Source: Flavobacterium sp. CF136 (GTDB lineage Bacteria; Bacteroidota; Bacteroidia; Flavobacteriales; Flavobacteriaceae). From it: a DNA stretch of 64,000 nucleotides. Below are positions 26,117 through 33,568 of this stretch, one piece after another. The stretch covers positions 62,001-126,000 of the forward strand of contig NZ_AKJZ01000016.1 of the NCBI RefSeq assembly GCF_000282055.1, given 5' to 3'. The translations under genes were made by a program, and so were the position numbers. Position 1 is the first letter of the stretch; each line of letters starts with the position of its first letter. The notes under the pieces were generated by a model. That model ran no database searches. It had not been told where the DNA came from and was given only the letters and a program-made list of their open reading frames with translations.

Positions 26117-26947
26117 ATGAAAAAAATTAAATCAATTTTAGCCTTGGCGCTTATAGCACTAACAGTGTTATCTTGTAATAAAGAAGATAACTCAGTTCAA
26201 ACAAATCAAGAATCTCTTAAAGTAACACCAGAAGTGTTAAGTAAAATTAGTTCATTATCACTAAATAACTCAGATGTTCAGGTTATTAAAAATACTAATT
26301 TAGACGGTACAACTGAGGATGCCTTCCTTATAGAAGGAGATATTGTCATCACACAGGATCAATTAGATAAAATGGATCTTCACGGAGGTATTACTACAGA
26401 ACAATACCGTACCACTAATTTAGTTTCTGCTCCAAGAACTATCAGGGTTGTTGGATTATCAGGAACTGGTACATCAGCCTTGAGCACAAATATGCGTAAT
26501 GGATTGCAAGCGGCAATAAACAGATACAATAATTTAGGTTTGTCTATTAATTTTACACTAACCTTTAGTTCAAGTACTTCAGGTGCAAATATTGTTGTGA
26601 GAAGACAGACAGGATCTGCCGGTGGAGTAGCAGGTTTCCCTTCAGGAGGGAATCCTTATAATTCAGTTACATTATATTCTGGATTAGATTCTTATTCAAC
26701 AAATGTAAATGCGCACGTATCTGCACATGAAATAGGACACTGCATTGGTTTACGTCATACAGACTGGTTTAGCCGTCAAAGCTGTGGAGAGAATTCAAAC
26801 GAAGGAACAGCTGGAGTTGGAGCAATTCTAATTCCGGGTACACCTTCAGGATATGATGCAACTTCTTATATGAGAGCATGTTTTAGTTCAAGCGAAACCG
26901 GAGCTTTCAATGCTAACGATATTACAGCTCTGAATTATTTATATTAA
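26117..26947 (+). CDS. Lipoprotein zinc metalloprotease, M57 (HEIGH) family
   Basis: A 276-residue protein with a lipoprotein signal (ALTVLSC, lipidation at Cys20) and a C-terminal metzincin-type domain. HEIGHCIGLRHTD supplies His204, Glu205, His208 and His214, the HExxHxxGxxH motif characteristic of the M57 'dual-action HEIGH' peptidases. The central part (SGANIVVRRQTG, GVAGFPSGGNPYNSV) resembles other flavobacterial members. It is probably anchored to the outer or inner membrane and exported. It shares a divergent promoter region with the S8 gene, and both lie between the 63-bp repeats. Confidence 0.9.
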   Translation: MKKIKSILALALIALTVLSCNKEDNSVQTNQESLKVTPEVLSKISSLSLNNSDVQVIKNTNLDGTTEDAFLIEGDIVITQDQLDKMDLHGGITTEQYRTTNLVSAPRTIRVVGLSGTGTSALSTNMRNGLQAAINRYNNLGLSINFTLTFSSSTSGANIVVRRQTGSAGGVAGFPSGGNPYNSVTLYSGLDSYSTNVNAHVSAHEIGHCIGLRHTDWFSRQSCGENSNEGTAGVGAILIPGTPSGYDATSYMRACFSSSETGAFNANDITALNYLY

Positions 26948-26977
26948 AAGTTGAATTAGAGTTGTCTTTACAAAATA

Positions 26978-27022
26978 GAAGAGACTGTTTCACCCAATTT
27001 GTGAAGCAGCCTCTTTTTTTTT
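26978..27022 (+). terminator. Terminator after M57 gene
   Basis: AGAGACTGTTTCAC / GTGAAGCAGCCTCT stem with one mismatch, followed by TTTTTTTT. Confidence 0.8.
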
Positions 27023-27024
27023 CA

Positions 27025-27087
27025 TTGGTATTGGGAATCTTTAATTTTATGCCATAAAAAAAGTCCTAATTTTCATTAGGACTTTTT
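27025..27087. repeat. 63-bp direct repeat, copy B
   Basis: Same-orientation copy of 22562-22624. Its second half is the tRNA-Tyr terminator, and its first half (GGTATTGGGAAT) lacks here the left stem partner that copy A has, so the first half is the transplanted part. It abuts the 3' end of tRNA-Tyr. Confidence 0.88.
27053..27087 (-). terminator. Terminator of tRNA-Tyr
   Basis: On the minus strand AAAAAAGTCCTAAT / ATTAGGACTTTTTTT with a 4-nt loop, 2 bp beyond the tRNA. Confidence 0.85.
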
Positions 27088-27089
27088 TG

Positions 27090-27170
27090 TGGGGAGAGCA
27101 GGATTCGAACCTGCGAAGTTCACACAGCAGATTTACAGTCTGCCCTCGTTGGCCGCTTGAGTATCTCCCC
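27090..27170 (-). tRNA. tRNA-Tyr (anticodon GTA)
   Basis: On the minus strand the sequence starts GGGGAGATACTCAAGCGGCC and ends GGTTCGAATCCTGCTCTCCCC plus discriminator A. The 7-bp acceptor stem GGGGAGA/TCTCCCC is perfect, the T-loop is TTCGAAT, and the variable arm is long, as expected for class II tRNA-Tyr. The anticodon GTA is complementary to 27134-27136 within GACTGTAAATC. CCA is not encoded. Confidence 0.96.
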
Positions 27171-27209
27171 GAAGCTTGTATTGATGCGCTTTGTTGTTCT
27201 AAGCGGTTG

Positions 27210-27240
27210 CAAATATATAAACGTTTTTGATGTTTACAAA
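27210..27240 (-). promoter_or_regulatory. Promoter of tRNA-Tyr
   Basis: On the minus strand TTTG (27240-27237) and TATATTTG (27217-27210) are separated by 19 nt, an exact fit to the Bacteroidota TTTG-N19-TAnnTTTG pattern, about 40 bp before the tRNA. The tRNA-Arg promoter at 39604-39634 has the same spacing. Confidence 0.8.
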
Positions 27241-27647
27241 CTAAAATCGAACTTAATTTTAAGTTATTTTTTAATCCATTGGTAGTGAATAAAATAATAA
27301 TCAGGATTAAATCAATTTCTCAATTTTTTATGACAGAATAATTAGTTTAAATCATTTTATGGTAAAATTCATCTTGTATTTAGGGTTTAATTTTTGTAAA
27401 ACCCTAAATGATATTATAATTATTGGATTAACCGTATTTATACGTAAGAAAATAAGTTTTTTAATATCAAAAAAACATATATTTAATATTTTTTTTGATA
27501 AAATAATAAAAAAAAATCGCTTTGTAAATTGTTCTATTGTGTCATTTTAACGATTATTTAAGTCGTTTGTCGAGTAAATTTCTTAAAAAATTGGTTTAAA
27601 CATATTTTAGTAATATTAAAATGATAAAATGTTTTAATACAACTATC
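27241..27647. other. Intergenic region upstream of LamG gene
   Basis: Very AT-rich. An open frame at 27359-27550 has low-complexity Ile/Lys/Phe composition and is judged random. No hairpin with a T-tract was seen. The promoter of the LamG gene presumably lies here but no clear box was found. Confidence 0.4.
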
Positions 27648-28553
27648 ATGAAAAAAACACTACTTACATTAATAATTTTCATTTCGTTAGAAGTTGCTGC
27701 CCAAGTACCGATTCACGAATTTAATTTTAACGGAACATTACAGAATACGAAAAACACCATATCTTTTATGGGGGCAGAAAATTATGTAACAGATAGAATG
27801 GGGAATGAAAAAGGTGCACAAAGATTGACAAACAAGGCTTTAGAAGCTGTAATTGATAATCTTCCGCAGAATAACAAACCAAGAACGATAACTATATGGA
27901 TTAAAATGAATGATCTTTCGTCTGCAAATTATATTTGGGGATATGGATTGGCGTTTAATGGTCAATATTTTGGACTCCTGCAACAAGGTATAAAAAACTC
28001 TAATTCTGATTTAAGCCTGGCGGGTTGGGGTGTTTCAAATAACATCATGGTGAACACTTCTTTGATTAAGGATACGTGGTATCAATATAGTGTTACATTT
28101 GATGGCAGTATTTCAAAAATATACAGAAATGGTGAATTATTAAAAGATTCAAAAGAGATATCCCGAGATACTCAAGGGAATATTTTTAGATTAGGAGAGT
28201 TCAATACAAAAGTAGGCATCAATGCTGATTTTGATGAATTAAAAATTTATGACGTTGCCTTATCTGATCAAGAGATACAGGCATTATATAATTCTTCAAA
28301 ACAAGTTATCCCTGTTGCCGTAGCAAATTCTAAGTTAAATACTATTGTAAAAGAAGAGAACCAAAAAACGAATAAGAATTCGACGGTTACTATAAAACCA
28401 AATACTTTGAATACAAAAAAAATAGAAGTTTTTTCCCAGGGGCAAAAGGTATTAAGTAATAATTCACAGGAAATAAATTTAAAAGAACTTCCGGAAGGGA
28501 TATATTTATTGAAAGTAACTAATTCACCTTCGAAAAAAATAACATCTAAATAA
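27648..28553 (+). CDS. Secreted LamG/concanavalin-like domain protein with short sorting-domain-like C-terminus
   Basis: About 301 residues. Start chosen at ATG 27648, which gives a signal peptide (MKKTLLTLIIFISLEVAAQ); the ATG at 27621 adds nine residues. Residues about 25-200 match a LamG-like jelly-roll: PRTITIWIKMNDLSS, GQYFGLLQQG, SVTFDGSISKIYRNGELL, ADFDELKIYDVALSDQEIQALY. The last 60 residues (KKIEVFSQGQKVLSNN..INLKELPEGIYLLKV) resemble the second half of a T9SS type A domain but end in SPSKKITSK. Probably a surface carbohydrate- or protein-binding module; no enzyme domain. Confidence 0.82.
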   Translation: MKKTLLTLIIFISLEVAAQVPIHEFNFNGTLQNTKNTISFMGAENYVTDRMGNEKGAQRLTNKALEAVIDNLPQNNKPRTITIWIKMNDLSSANYIWGYGLAFNGQYFGLLQQGIKNSNSDLSLAGWGVSNNIMVNTSLIKDTWYQYSVTFDGSISKIYRNGELLKDSKEISRDTQGNIFRLGEFNTKVGINADFDELKIYDVALSDQEIQALYNSSKQVIPVAVANSKLNTIVKEENQKTNKNSTVTIKPNTLNTKKIEVFSQGQKVLSNNSQEINLKELPEGIYLLKVTNSPSKKITSK

Positions 28554-28555
28554 AC

Positions 28556-28595
28556 AAGAAAGGCCATTCATTACGAATAGCCTTTCTCTTTTTAT
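28556..28595 (+). terminator. Terminator after LamG gene
   Basis: AGAAAGGC / GCCTTTCT hairpin followed by CTTTTTATT. Confidence 0.8.
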
Positions 28596-29246
28596 TCTAG
28601 TTTTAAAAAATTGTAATTAAAAAAAAACAGAAATAAAATATTCTAATCTACTTAAAAAGTAAAACTTTTAAAAATTTTAAGAATTACTTTTCGAAAGGTG
28701 TGTCTTTTAAACAATCAATTCATTTTTTTCAAAAACAAGAAATCAATTTCACGGTTTAACCTTTGGTTTGATATAATATTTATAGAAAGTTTTTCAATTT
28801 TAATTTTCTATTATCATAATCATTTTTTAATAAATTGAATAAACAAATCTAGGATTTAACCTTCGGTGTTACTCTCTTTTTTTTGAAGTTGATGCATATG
28901 AATAAATCATTTGCCCATTATTTTTTGTTTTATAATTAAAAACCGTAAAAAAATGAGCGACAAATTTTTTAAATTTTCTCAAAAAAGTCATTTTTTAGGT
29001 TAATAAATCAGTGAAAGAAAATCAATCTTAAAACCAATAAAAAAATGTATCTTATTGATTTCTAGACTGTAAAAATACTTATTTTTTTTGAAAGCAAGTG
29101 TTAAATATTATTATTTTTTATTTTAAAAACTTTATTGGTTGTCAGGTATCAAATTTAGAAGAAAGACTTGCAAGGAATTGAGTAGGTAAAAATGTAAAAA
29201 TGGTTTATTTTTACGCTATAATTATTTCAAACAAAAATAAACAGAA
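28596..29246. other. 650-bp AT-rich intergenic region before menB
   Basis: No ORF supported. The phrase GGTTTAACCTTTGGT (28753-28767) recurs as GGATTTAACCTTCGGT (28852-28867), 99 bp apart in the same orientation; meaning unknown. The remainder is A/T runs. No terminator or clear promoter box for menB was recognised. Confidence 0.4.
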
Positions 29247-30080
29247 ATGGATTGGATAACTGCCAGAGAATTCGAAGATATAACGTATAAAAAATGTAAC
29301 GGAGTTGCAAGAATAGCTTTTAACAGGCCAAATGTTAGAAATGCTTTTCGCCCAAAAACAACCTCAGAATTATATCAGGCCTTTTATGATGCACAGGAAG
29401 ATACTTCAATAGGAGTAGTTTTACTTTCTGCTGAAGGCCCTTCTACAAAAGACGGGGTTTATTCTTTTTGCAGTGGGGGAGATCAAAATGCACGTGGAAA
29501 TCAGGGTTATGTTGGAGATGATGGTCAACATCGTTTAAATATTCTTGAAGTGCAACGCTTAATTCGTTTTATGCCAAAAGTAGTAATTGCTGTGGTTCCG
29601 GGTTGGGCAGTTGGCGGCGGACATAGTTTGCATGTAGTTTGCGATATGACTTTGGCCAGTAAAGAACATGCTATTTTTAAACAAACGGATGCTGATGTAA
29701 CCAGTTTTGATGGTGGTTATGGTTCCGCATATCTGGCTAAAATGGTTGGACAGAAAAAAGCACGTGAAATTTTCTTTTTAGGAAGAAATTATTCTGCTCA
29801 GGAAGCAATGGATATGGGAATGGTAAATGCCGTAATTCCGCATGACGAATTAGAAGCCACTGCTTACGAATGGGCTCAAGAGATCCTTCAAAAATCGCCG
29901 ACATCTATAAAAATGCTGAAATTTGCCATGAATTTAACCGATGACGGCATGGTTGGACAACAAGTTTTTGCCGGAGAAGCAACACGTTTGGCTTATATGA
30001 CCGAAGAAGCAAAAGAAGGAAGAAATGCCTTTTTAGAAAAAAGAAAGCCTAATTTTGGTGAAAATAAATGGTTACCATAA
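29247..30080 (+). CDS. menB: 1,4-dihydroxy-2-naphthoyl-CoA synthase
   Basis: Crotonase-fold enzyme closing the naphthoquinone ring from o-succinylbenzoyl-CoA. The 277-residue protein shows FNRPNVRNAFRP, the oxyanion region FCSGGDQNARG, the VVPGWAVGGGHSLHVVCDM loop, and the MenB-specific TDADVTSFDGGYGSAYLAKMVG containing the conserved Asp and Tyr. Ends with RKPNFGENKWLP, typical of MenB. It is followed after 75 bp by menA. Confidence 0.96.
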   Translation: MDWITAREFEDITYKKCNGVARIAFNRPNVRNAFRPKTTSELYQAFYDAQEDTSIGVVLLSAEGPSTKDGVYSFCSGGDQNARGNQGYVGDDGQHRLNILEVQRLIRFMPKVVIAVVPGWAVGGGHSLHVVCDMTLASKEHAIFKQTDADVTSFDGGYGSAYLAKMVGQKKAREIFFLGRNYSAQEAMDMGMVNAVIPHDELEATAYEWAQEILQKSPTSIKMLKFAMNLTDDGMVGQQVFAGEATRLAYMTEEAKEGRNAFLEKRKPNFGENKWLP

Positions 30081-30094
30081 AAAATTATAAAAAT

Positions 30095-30125
30095 TGTTTC
30101 AAGCTACGAACCTGAAACTTGAAAC
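30095..30125. repeat. Short intergenic fold-back GTTTCAAG/CTTGAAAC
   Basis: Lies between menB and menA and resembles the argC-argD spacer repeat at 2435-2494. No T-tract. Confidence 0.45.
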
Positions 30126-30155
30126 CTAAAACTAAAAAAAACTAAATAAATAATA

Positions 30156-31118
30156 ATGAAACATTGGATTGAAGCCGCCAGATTGCGCACATTACCTTTA
30201 TCAGTTTCCGGAATTATAGTAGGAAGTATTTATGCTTTATCAAACCCAACAGAAACCATTAATACACCAACAGAAGTATTCAGCTGGAAGATTTTTGGTT
30301 TTGCACTTTTAACTACGCTTGGATTACAAATATTGTCCAATTTTGCAAATGATTATGGTGATGGGGTAAAAGGTACGGATAATGCTGACAGAATAGGCCC
30401 TCAAAGAGCTATACAAAGTGGTGCAATTACGCCTCAGGCAATGAAAAAAGCAATTATAATTACGTCTGCATTGACATTATTATCAGCCATAATTTTAATT
30501 TATTTTGCTTTTGGAAAAACAAATTTCATCTATTCCATCTTTTTCTTATTGCTCGGAATTACAGCAATTGCTTCGGCAATTCGTTATACAGTAGGGAATT
30601 CAGCATATGGATACAAAGGTTTCGGTGATATTTTTGTTTTTGTCTTTTTTGGATTAGTAAGCACTTTAGGAGTTAACTTTTTATATTCAAAAGAAGTTGA
30701 TCCCCTTTTGATTTTACCGGCTATTTCAATTGGTTTGTTGAGCGTAGGAGTTTTAAACCTGAACAATATGCGTGATGAAGAATCTGATAAAAAATCAGGG
30801 AAAAACACCATTGTAGTTCAAATGGGCGGTGCAAAAGCTAAAATTTATCATTTTTCATTAATCATAACAGCAATGCTTTTAGTGGTAATTTTTGCCATTT
30901 TAAGCCATTATAATTTCGATCAGTATCTGTTTTTACTGGCTTACATACCTTTAACAAAACATTTAATTACTGTTTATAAAAACCAGAACCCTAAGCTATT
31001 AGATCCAGAATTAAAAAAACTGGCACTTAGTACATTCTTGCTTTCCATATTATTAACAGTATGTATGATTTCATTAATTTCTGATATTGTTGTAAATCTT
31101 TTTTTAGGAGGAAGATAA
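30156..31118 (+). CDS. menA: 1,4-dihydroxy-2-naphthoate polyprenyltransferase
   Basis: Integral membrane UbiA-family prenyltransferase attaching the isoprenoid tail to DHNA. The 320-residue protein has about eight hydrophobic segments. The first Asp-rich motif is NDYGDGVKGTD (residues about 67-77), and the second is NNMRDEESDKKSGKNT (about 203-218). It follows menB and precedes a metallo-hydrolase gene by 25 bp. Confidence 0.95.
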   Translation: MKHWIEAARLRTLPLSVSGIIVGSIYALSNPTETINTPTEVFSWKIFGFALLTTLGLQILSNFANDYGDGVKGTDNADRIGPQRAIQSGAITPQAMKKAIIITSALTLLSAIILIYFAFGKTNFIYSIFFLLLGITAIASAIRYTVGNSAYGYKGFGDIFVFVFFGLVSTLGVNFLYSKEVDPLLILPAISIGLLSVGVLNLNNMRDEESDKKSGKNTIVVQMGGAKAKIYHFSLIITAMLLVVIFAILSHYNFDQYLFLLAYIPLTKHLITVYKNQNPKLLDPELKKLALSTFLLSILLTVCMISLISDIVVNLFLGGR

Positions 31119-31143
31119 TTGTTTCACTCAAAATTTAATTAAA

Positions 31144-31821
31144 ATGAAAATCACATTTTACGGTCATGCCTCATTAGGAATTGAAGTAGGGGGTAAACAT
31201 ATTATTGTAGATCCTTTTATTACAGGGAATCCATTGGCTTCAGCTATTGACATAAACACATTAAAAGCCGATTATATTTTGCTTACACATGCACATGGCG
31301 ATCATGTCCTGGATGTGGAGGCAATTGCAAATCGTACACAAGCTACCATAGTTTCAAATGCCGAAATTGCAAGCTATTATGCGAAATTTGGCCTAAAAGC
31401 ACATCCGATGAATCATGGCGGAAGCTGGAATTTTGACTTTGGAAAAGTAAAATATGTAAACGCAATTCACTCAAGTTCTTTTCCTGACGGAAGTAACGGT
31501 GGAAATCCGGGAGGTTTTGTGATCGAAGGCGAGCATAAAAATATCTATATTGCAGGCGATACAGCACTTACGATGGATATGAAACTTATCCCTATGCGTA
31601 CCAAATTAGACCTTGCTATTTTACCAATAGGGAGTAATTTTACAATGGATGTTGAGGATGCCATAATTGCTTCTGATTTTGTAGAATGCGATAAAATACT
31701 CGGATATCATTTTGACACTTTCGGATATATCGAAATCAATCATGAAGAATCTATTCGTAAATTTTTCGATAAAGGAAAAGATTTAATGCTCCTCGAAATC
31801 GGAGAATCTATAGAATTATAA
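31144..31821 (+). CDS. Metallo-beta-lactamase-fold hydrolase (UPF0173 family)
   Basis: A 225-residue cytosolic protein with the metal-binding THAHGDHVLD motif (HxHxDH), a further His in NHGG, IAGDTALTMDM with the bridging Asp, and a late GYHFDTF His. The UPF0173 family is a UlaG-like branch whose substrate is unknown in bacteria outside ascorbate pathways. Closely linked to menA (25 bp) and probably cotranscribed, although a role in quinone metabolism is not established. Confidence 0.88.
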   Translation: MKITFYGHASLGIEVGGKHIIVDPFITGNPLASAIDINTLKADYILLTHAHGDHVLDVEAIANRTQATIVSNAEIASYYAKFGLKAHPMNHGGSWNFDFGKVKYVNAIHSSSFPDGSNGGNPGGFVIEGEHKNIYIAGDTALTMDMKLIPMRTKLDLAILPIGSNFTMDVEDAIIASDFVECDKILGYHFDTFGYIEINHEESIRKFFDKGKDLMLLEIGESIEL

Positions 31822-31848
31822 AATATGTTATATCCTGAGTGTAGTAGA

Positions 31849-31940
31849 AGGAAGGAGCTGTTTCCTGCTGTACGCTATATCTTTTTCCGGCTAAAGAAGC
31901 CAGAAAAAGGATGCCGCTTCCATCAGGGCTAGAGCTTTAG
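31849..31940. repeat. Dispersed repeat with CTTTTTCCGGCT/AGCCAGAAAAAG hairpin
   Basis: GC-richer than its surroundings. The centre folds as CTTTTTCCGGCT (31881-31892) with AGCCAGAAAAAG (31898-31909), flanked by AGGAGCTGTTTCCTGCTGTA and ATGCCGCTTCCATCAGGGCT. I recognise this wording as similar to a widely dispersed intergenic element of flavobacterial genomes, from memory. Confidence 0.6.
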
Positions 31941-31999
31941 TTTTTTACAAGAAATTATTTTAAACAATAGTTTCATTAATTAAACCTGTTGGGTGAATA

Positions 32000-32121
32000 C
32001 GTCAGTTCGAGTGTTTTTTGAGTAGTAAAACGGAACAAAAAATGTATCGAGAACTATTTTAATTTTAATTTTCTTGTTCTCGATACAATCCCTCCTAAAA
32101 CCGGGATCACTTGAACTGACG
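32000..32121. repeat. Nested double-hairpin element (GTCAGTTCGAGTG ... CACTTGAACTGAC)
   Basis: The outer arms CGTCAGTTCGAGTG (32000-32013) and CACTTGAACTGACG (32108-32121) pair with one G-U. Inside them TGTATCGAGAAC (32043-32054) and GTTCTCGATACA (32076-32087) pair perfectly. The 122-bp unit therefore makes a long interrupted cruciform. It resembles a dispersed repeat seen in flavobacteria and contains no ORF. Confidence 0.75.
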
Positions 32122-32169
32122 AAAAATTAAAATTAAAAAACCGGAACTCTAAAATCTAAAATAAAAACA

Positions 32170-33504
32170 ATGTCTAAACAATTCTCATCATTAGGAATTT
32201 CAACACCAATTTTAAAAGCACTAAGCGAATTGAATATTGTTGAGCCAACAGAAATCCAACAAAAAACAATTCCATTACTTTTATCTGAAAATCATGATGT
32301 TGTGGGTTTAGCCAAAACCGGAACAGGAAAAACTGCCGCTTTCGGATTGCCTTTATTGCAATTAATCGATACAGCATCTCCAGTTGTTCAGGCTGTAATT
32401 CTGGTACCAACAAGAGAACTTGGGCAGCAAATTTTTAGAAATCTCGAAGGTTTTTCAAAACATATCCCAAATATTTCTATTGCGGCAACTTGCGGAGGAA
32501 TTCCGATAAAACCTCAAATTGAGCGGCTTACAAACCCAACACATATTGTTGTGGCAACACCGGGGCGTTTAATTGATTTGATTCAGCGTAAAGCTGTTGA
32601 CTTGAAACAAACCCAATATTTGGTTTTAGACGAAGCCGATGAAATGGTTTCAATTTTAAAAGAAAGCTTGGACGAAATTATTACAGAGCTTCCAAAAAAA
32701 CACAGGACTTTATTATTTTCGGCCACTTTACCCGGGACAATAAAACAGCTGATTCAGAATTATTTAAACAAAAATGTAGTTCAGATAAGTGCCAGCATGG
32801 AAACAGTTGGTAATCAGGGAATCGATCACGAATATATTGTGGTTGATCCTATTGAAAAACTGGATGTTTTGATGCATTTTTTGAATTCAAAAGAGGGCGA
32901 ACGTGGAATCATTTTCTGTAAAACTAAAGCTGCGGTCAACAAATTAGCTAAAAATCTGGCCATAAATAGATTTTCATCAGGAGCACTTCACGGAAGTTTA
33001 TCACAAGGAATCCGTGACAGGATTATGGAGCAATTTCGTGAAGGACATATCAATATTTTGATTGCTACAGATTTGGCAGCCAGAGGAATTGACGTTAAAG
33101 AAATTTCTTATGTTGTAAATTATCATTTGCCGGACACTTATGAAACTTATGTCCACAGAAGCGGAAGAACAGCAAGAGCAGGAGCAAAGGGACTTTCCTT
33201 AACAGTTTTACAAGAAGAAGAAATAATTGAGATTCCTGATTTTGAAAGAGAATTGGGTTTGAAGTTTACAGAATTTAAAAAACCAACTGTTGCAAGTTTA
33301 GAAGAAAATAATACCCTTTTATGGGCAAAACAAATCTTTAAAACAAAACCAAATCATGATATTTCTGCTGAGTTAAAAACAAAAATAAAAACTGTTTTTC
33401 ATCATTTGACTAAAGATGAATTAATTGAAAAATTATTAGCTAATTATGTTCTGCAGAACAAAAACGATATAGTTGAAAAACCTGTTAAAAAATTCAAAAA
33501 GTAA
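32170..33504 (+). CDS. DEAD-box ATP-dependent RNA helicase
   Basis: A 444-residue helicase with the full motif set: Q-motif (LGISTPILKALSELNIVEPTEIQQ), Walker A AKTGTGKTAAF, PTRELGQQ, TPGRL, DEAD, SAT, then HGSLSQGIRDRIMEQFREG, ATDLAARGID and HRSGRTARAG in the second RecA domain. The C-terminal roughly 95 residues end in a basic stretch (KPVKKFKK). It resembles the RhlE/CsdA group, so a role in ribosome assembly or cold-related RNA remodelling is likely. The paralogue cannot be named from sequence alone. Confidence 0.94.
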   Translation: MSKQFSSLGISTPILKALSELNIVEPTEIQQKTIPLLLSENHDVVGLAKTGTGKTAAFGLPLLQLIDTASPVVQAVILVPTRELGQQIFRNLEGFSKHIPNISIAATCGGIPIKPQIERLTNPTHIVVATPGRLIDLIQRKAVDLKQTQYLVLDEADEMVSILKESLDEIITELPKKHRTLLFSATLPGTIKQLIQNYLNKNVVQISASMETVGNQGIDHEYIVVDPIEKLDVLMHFLNSKEGERGIIFCKTKAAVNKLAKNLAINRFSSGALHGSLSQGIRDRIMEQFREGHINILIATDLAARGIDVKEISYVVNYHLPDTYETYVHRSGRTARAGAKGLSLTVLQEEEIIEIPDFERELGLKFTEFKKPTVASLEENNTLLWAKQIFKTKPNHDISAELKTKIKTVFHHLTKDELIEKLLANYVLQNKNDIVEKPVKKFKK

Positions 33505-33568
33505 GTTATTCCGACTTTGTAACTGTTAAATTATATTGTACTTTTATGAGGTAATTAAAACAATATTT

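Noticed and set aside
27359-27550. 63-residue plus-strand frame upstream of the LamG gene
   Set aside because: Almost entirely Ile/Lys/Phe/Asn, as expected from random AT-rich DNA; no start context or homology recognised.
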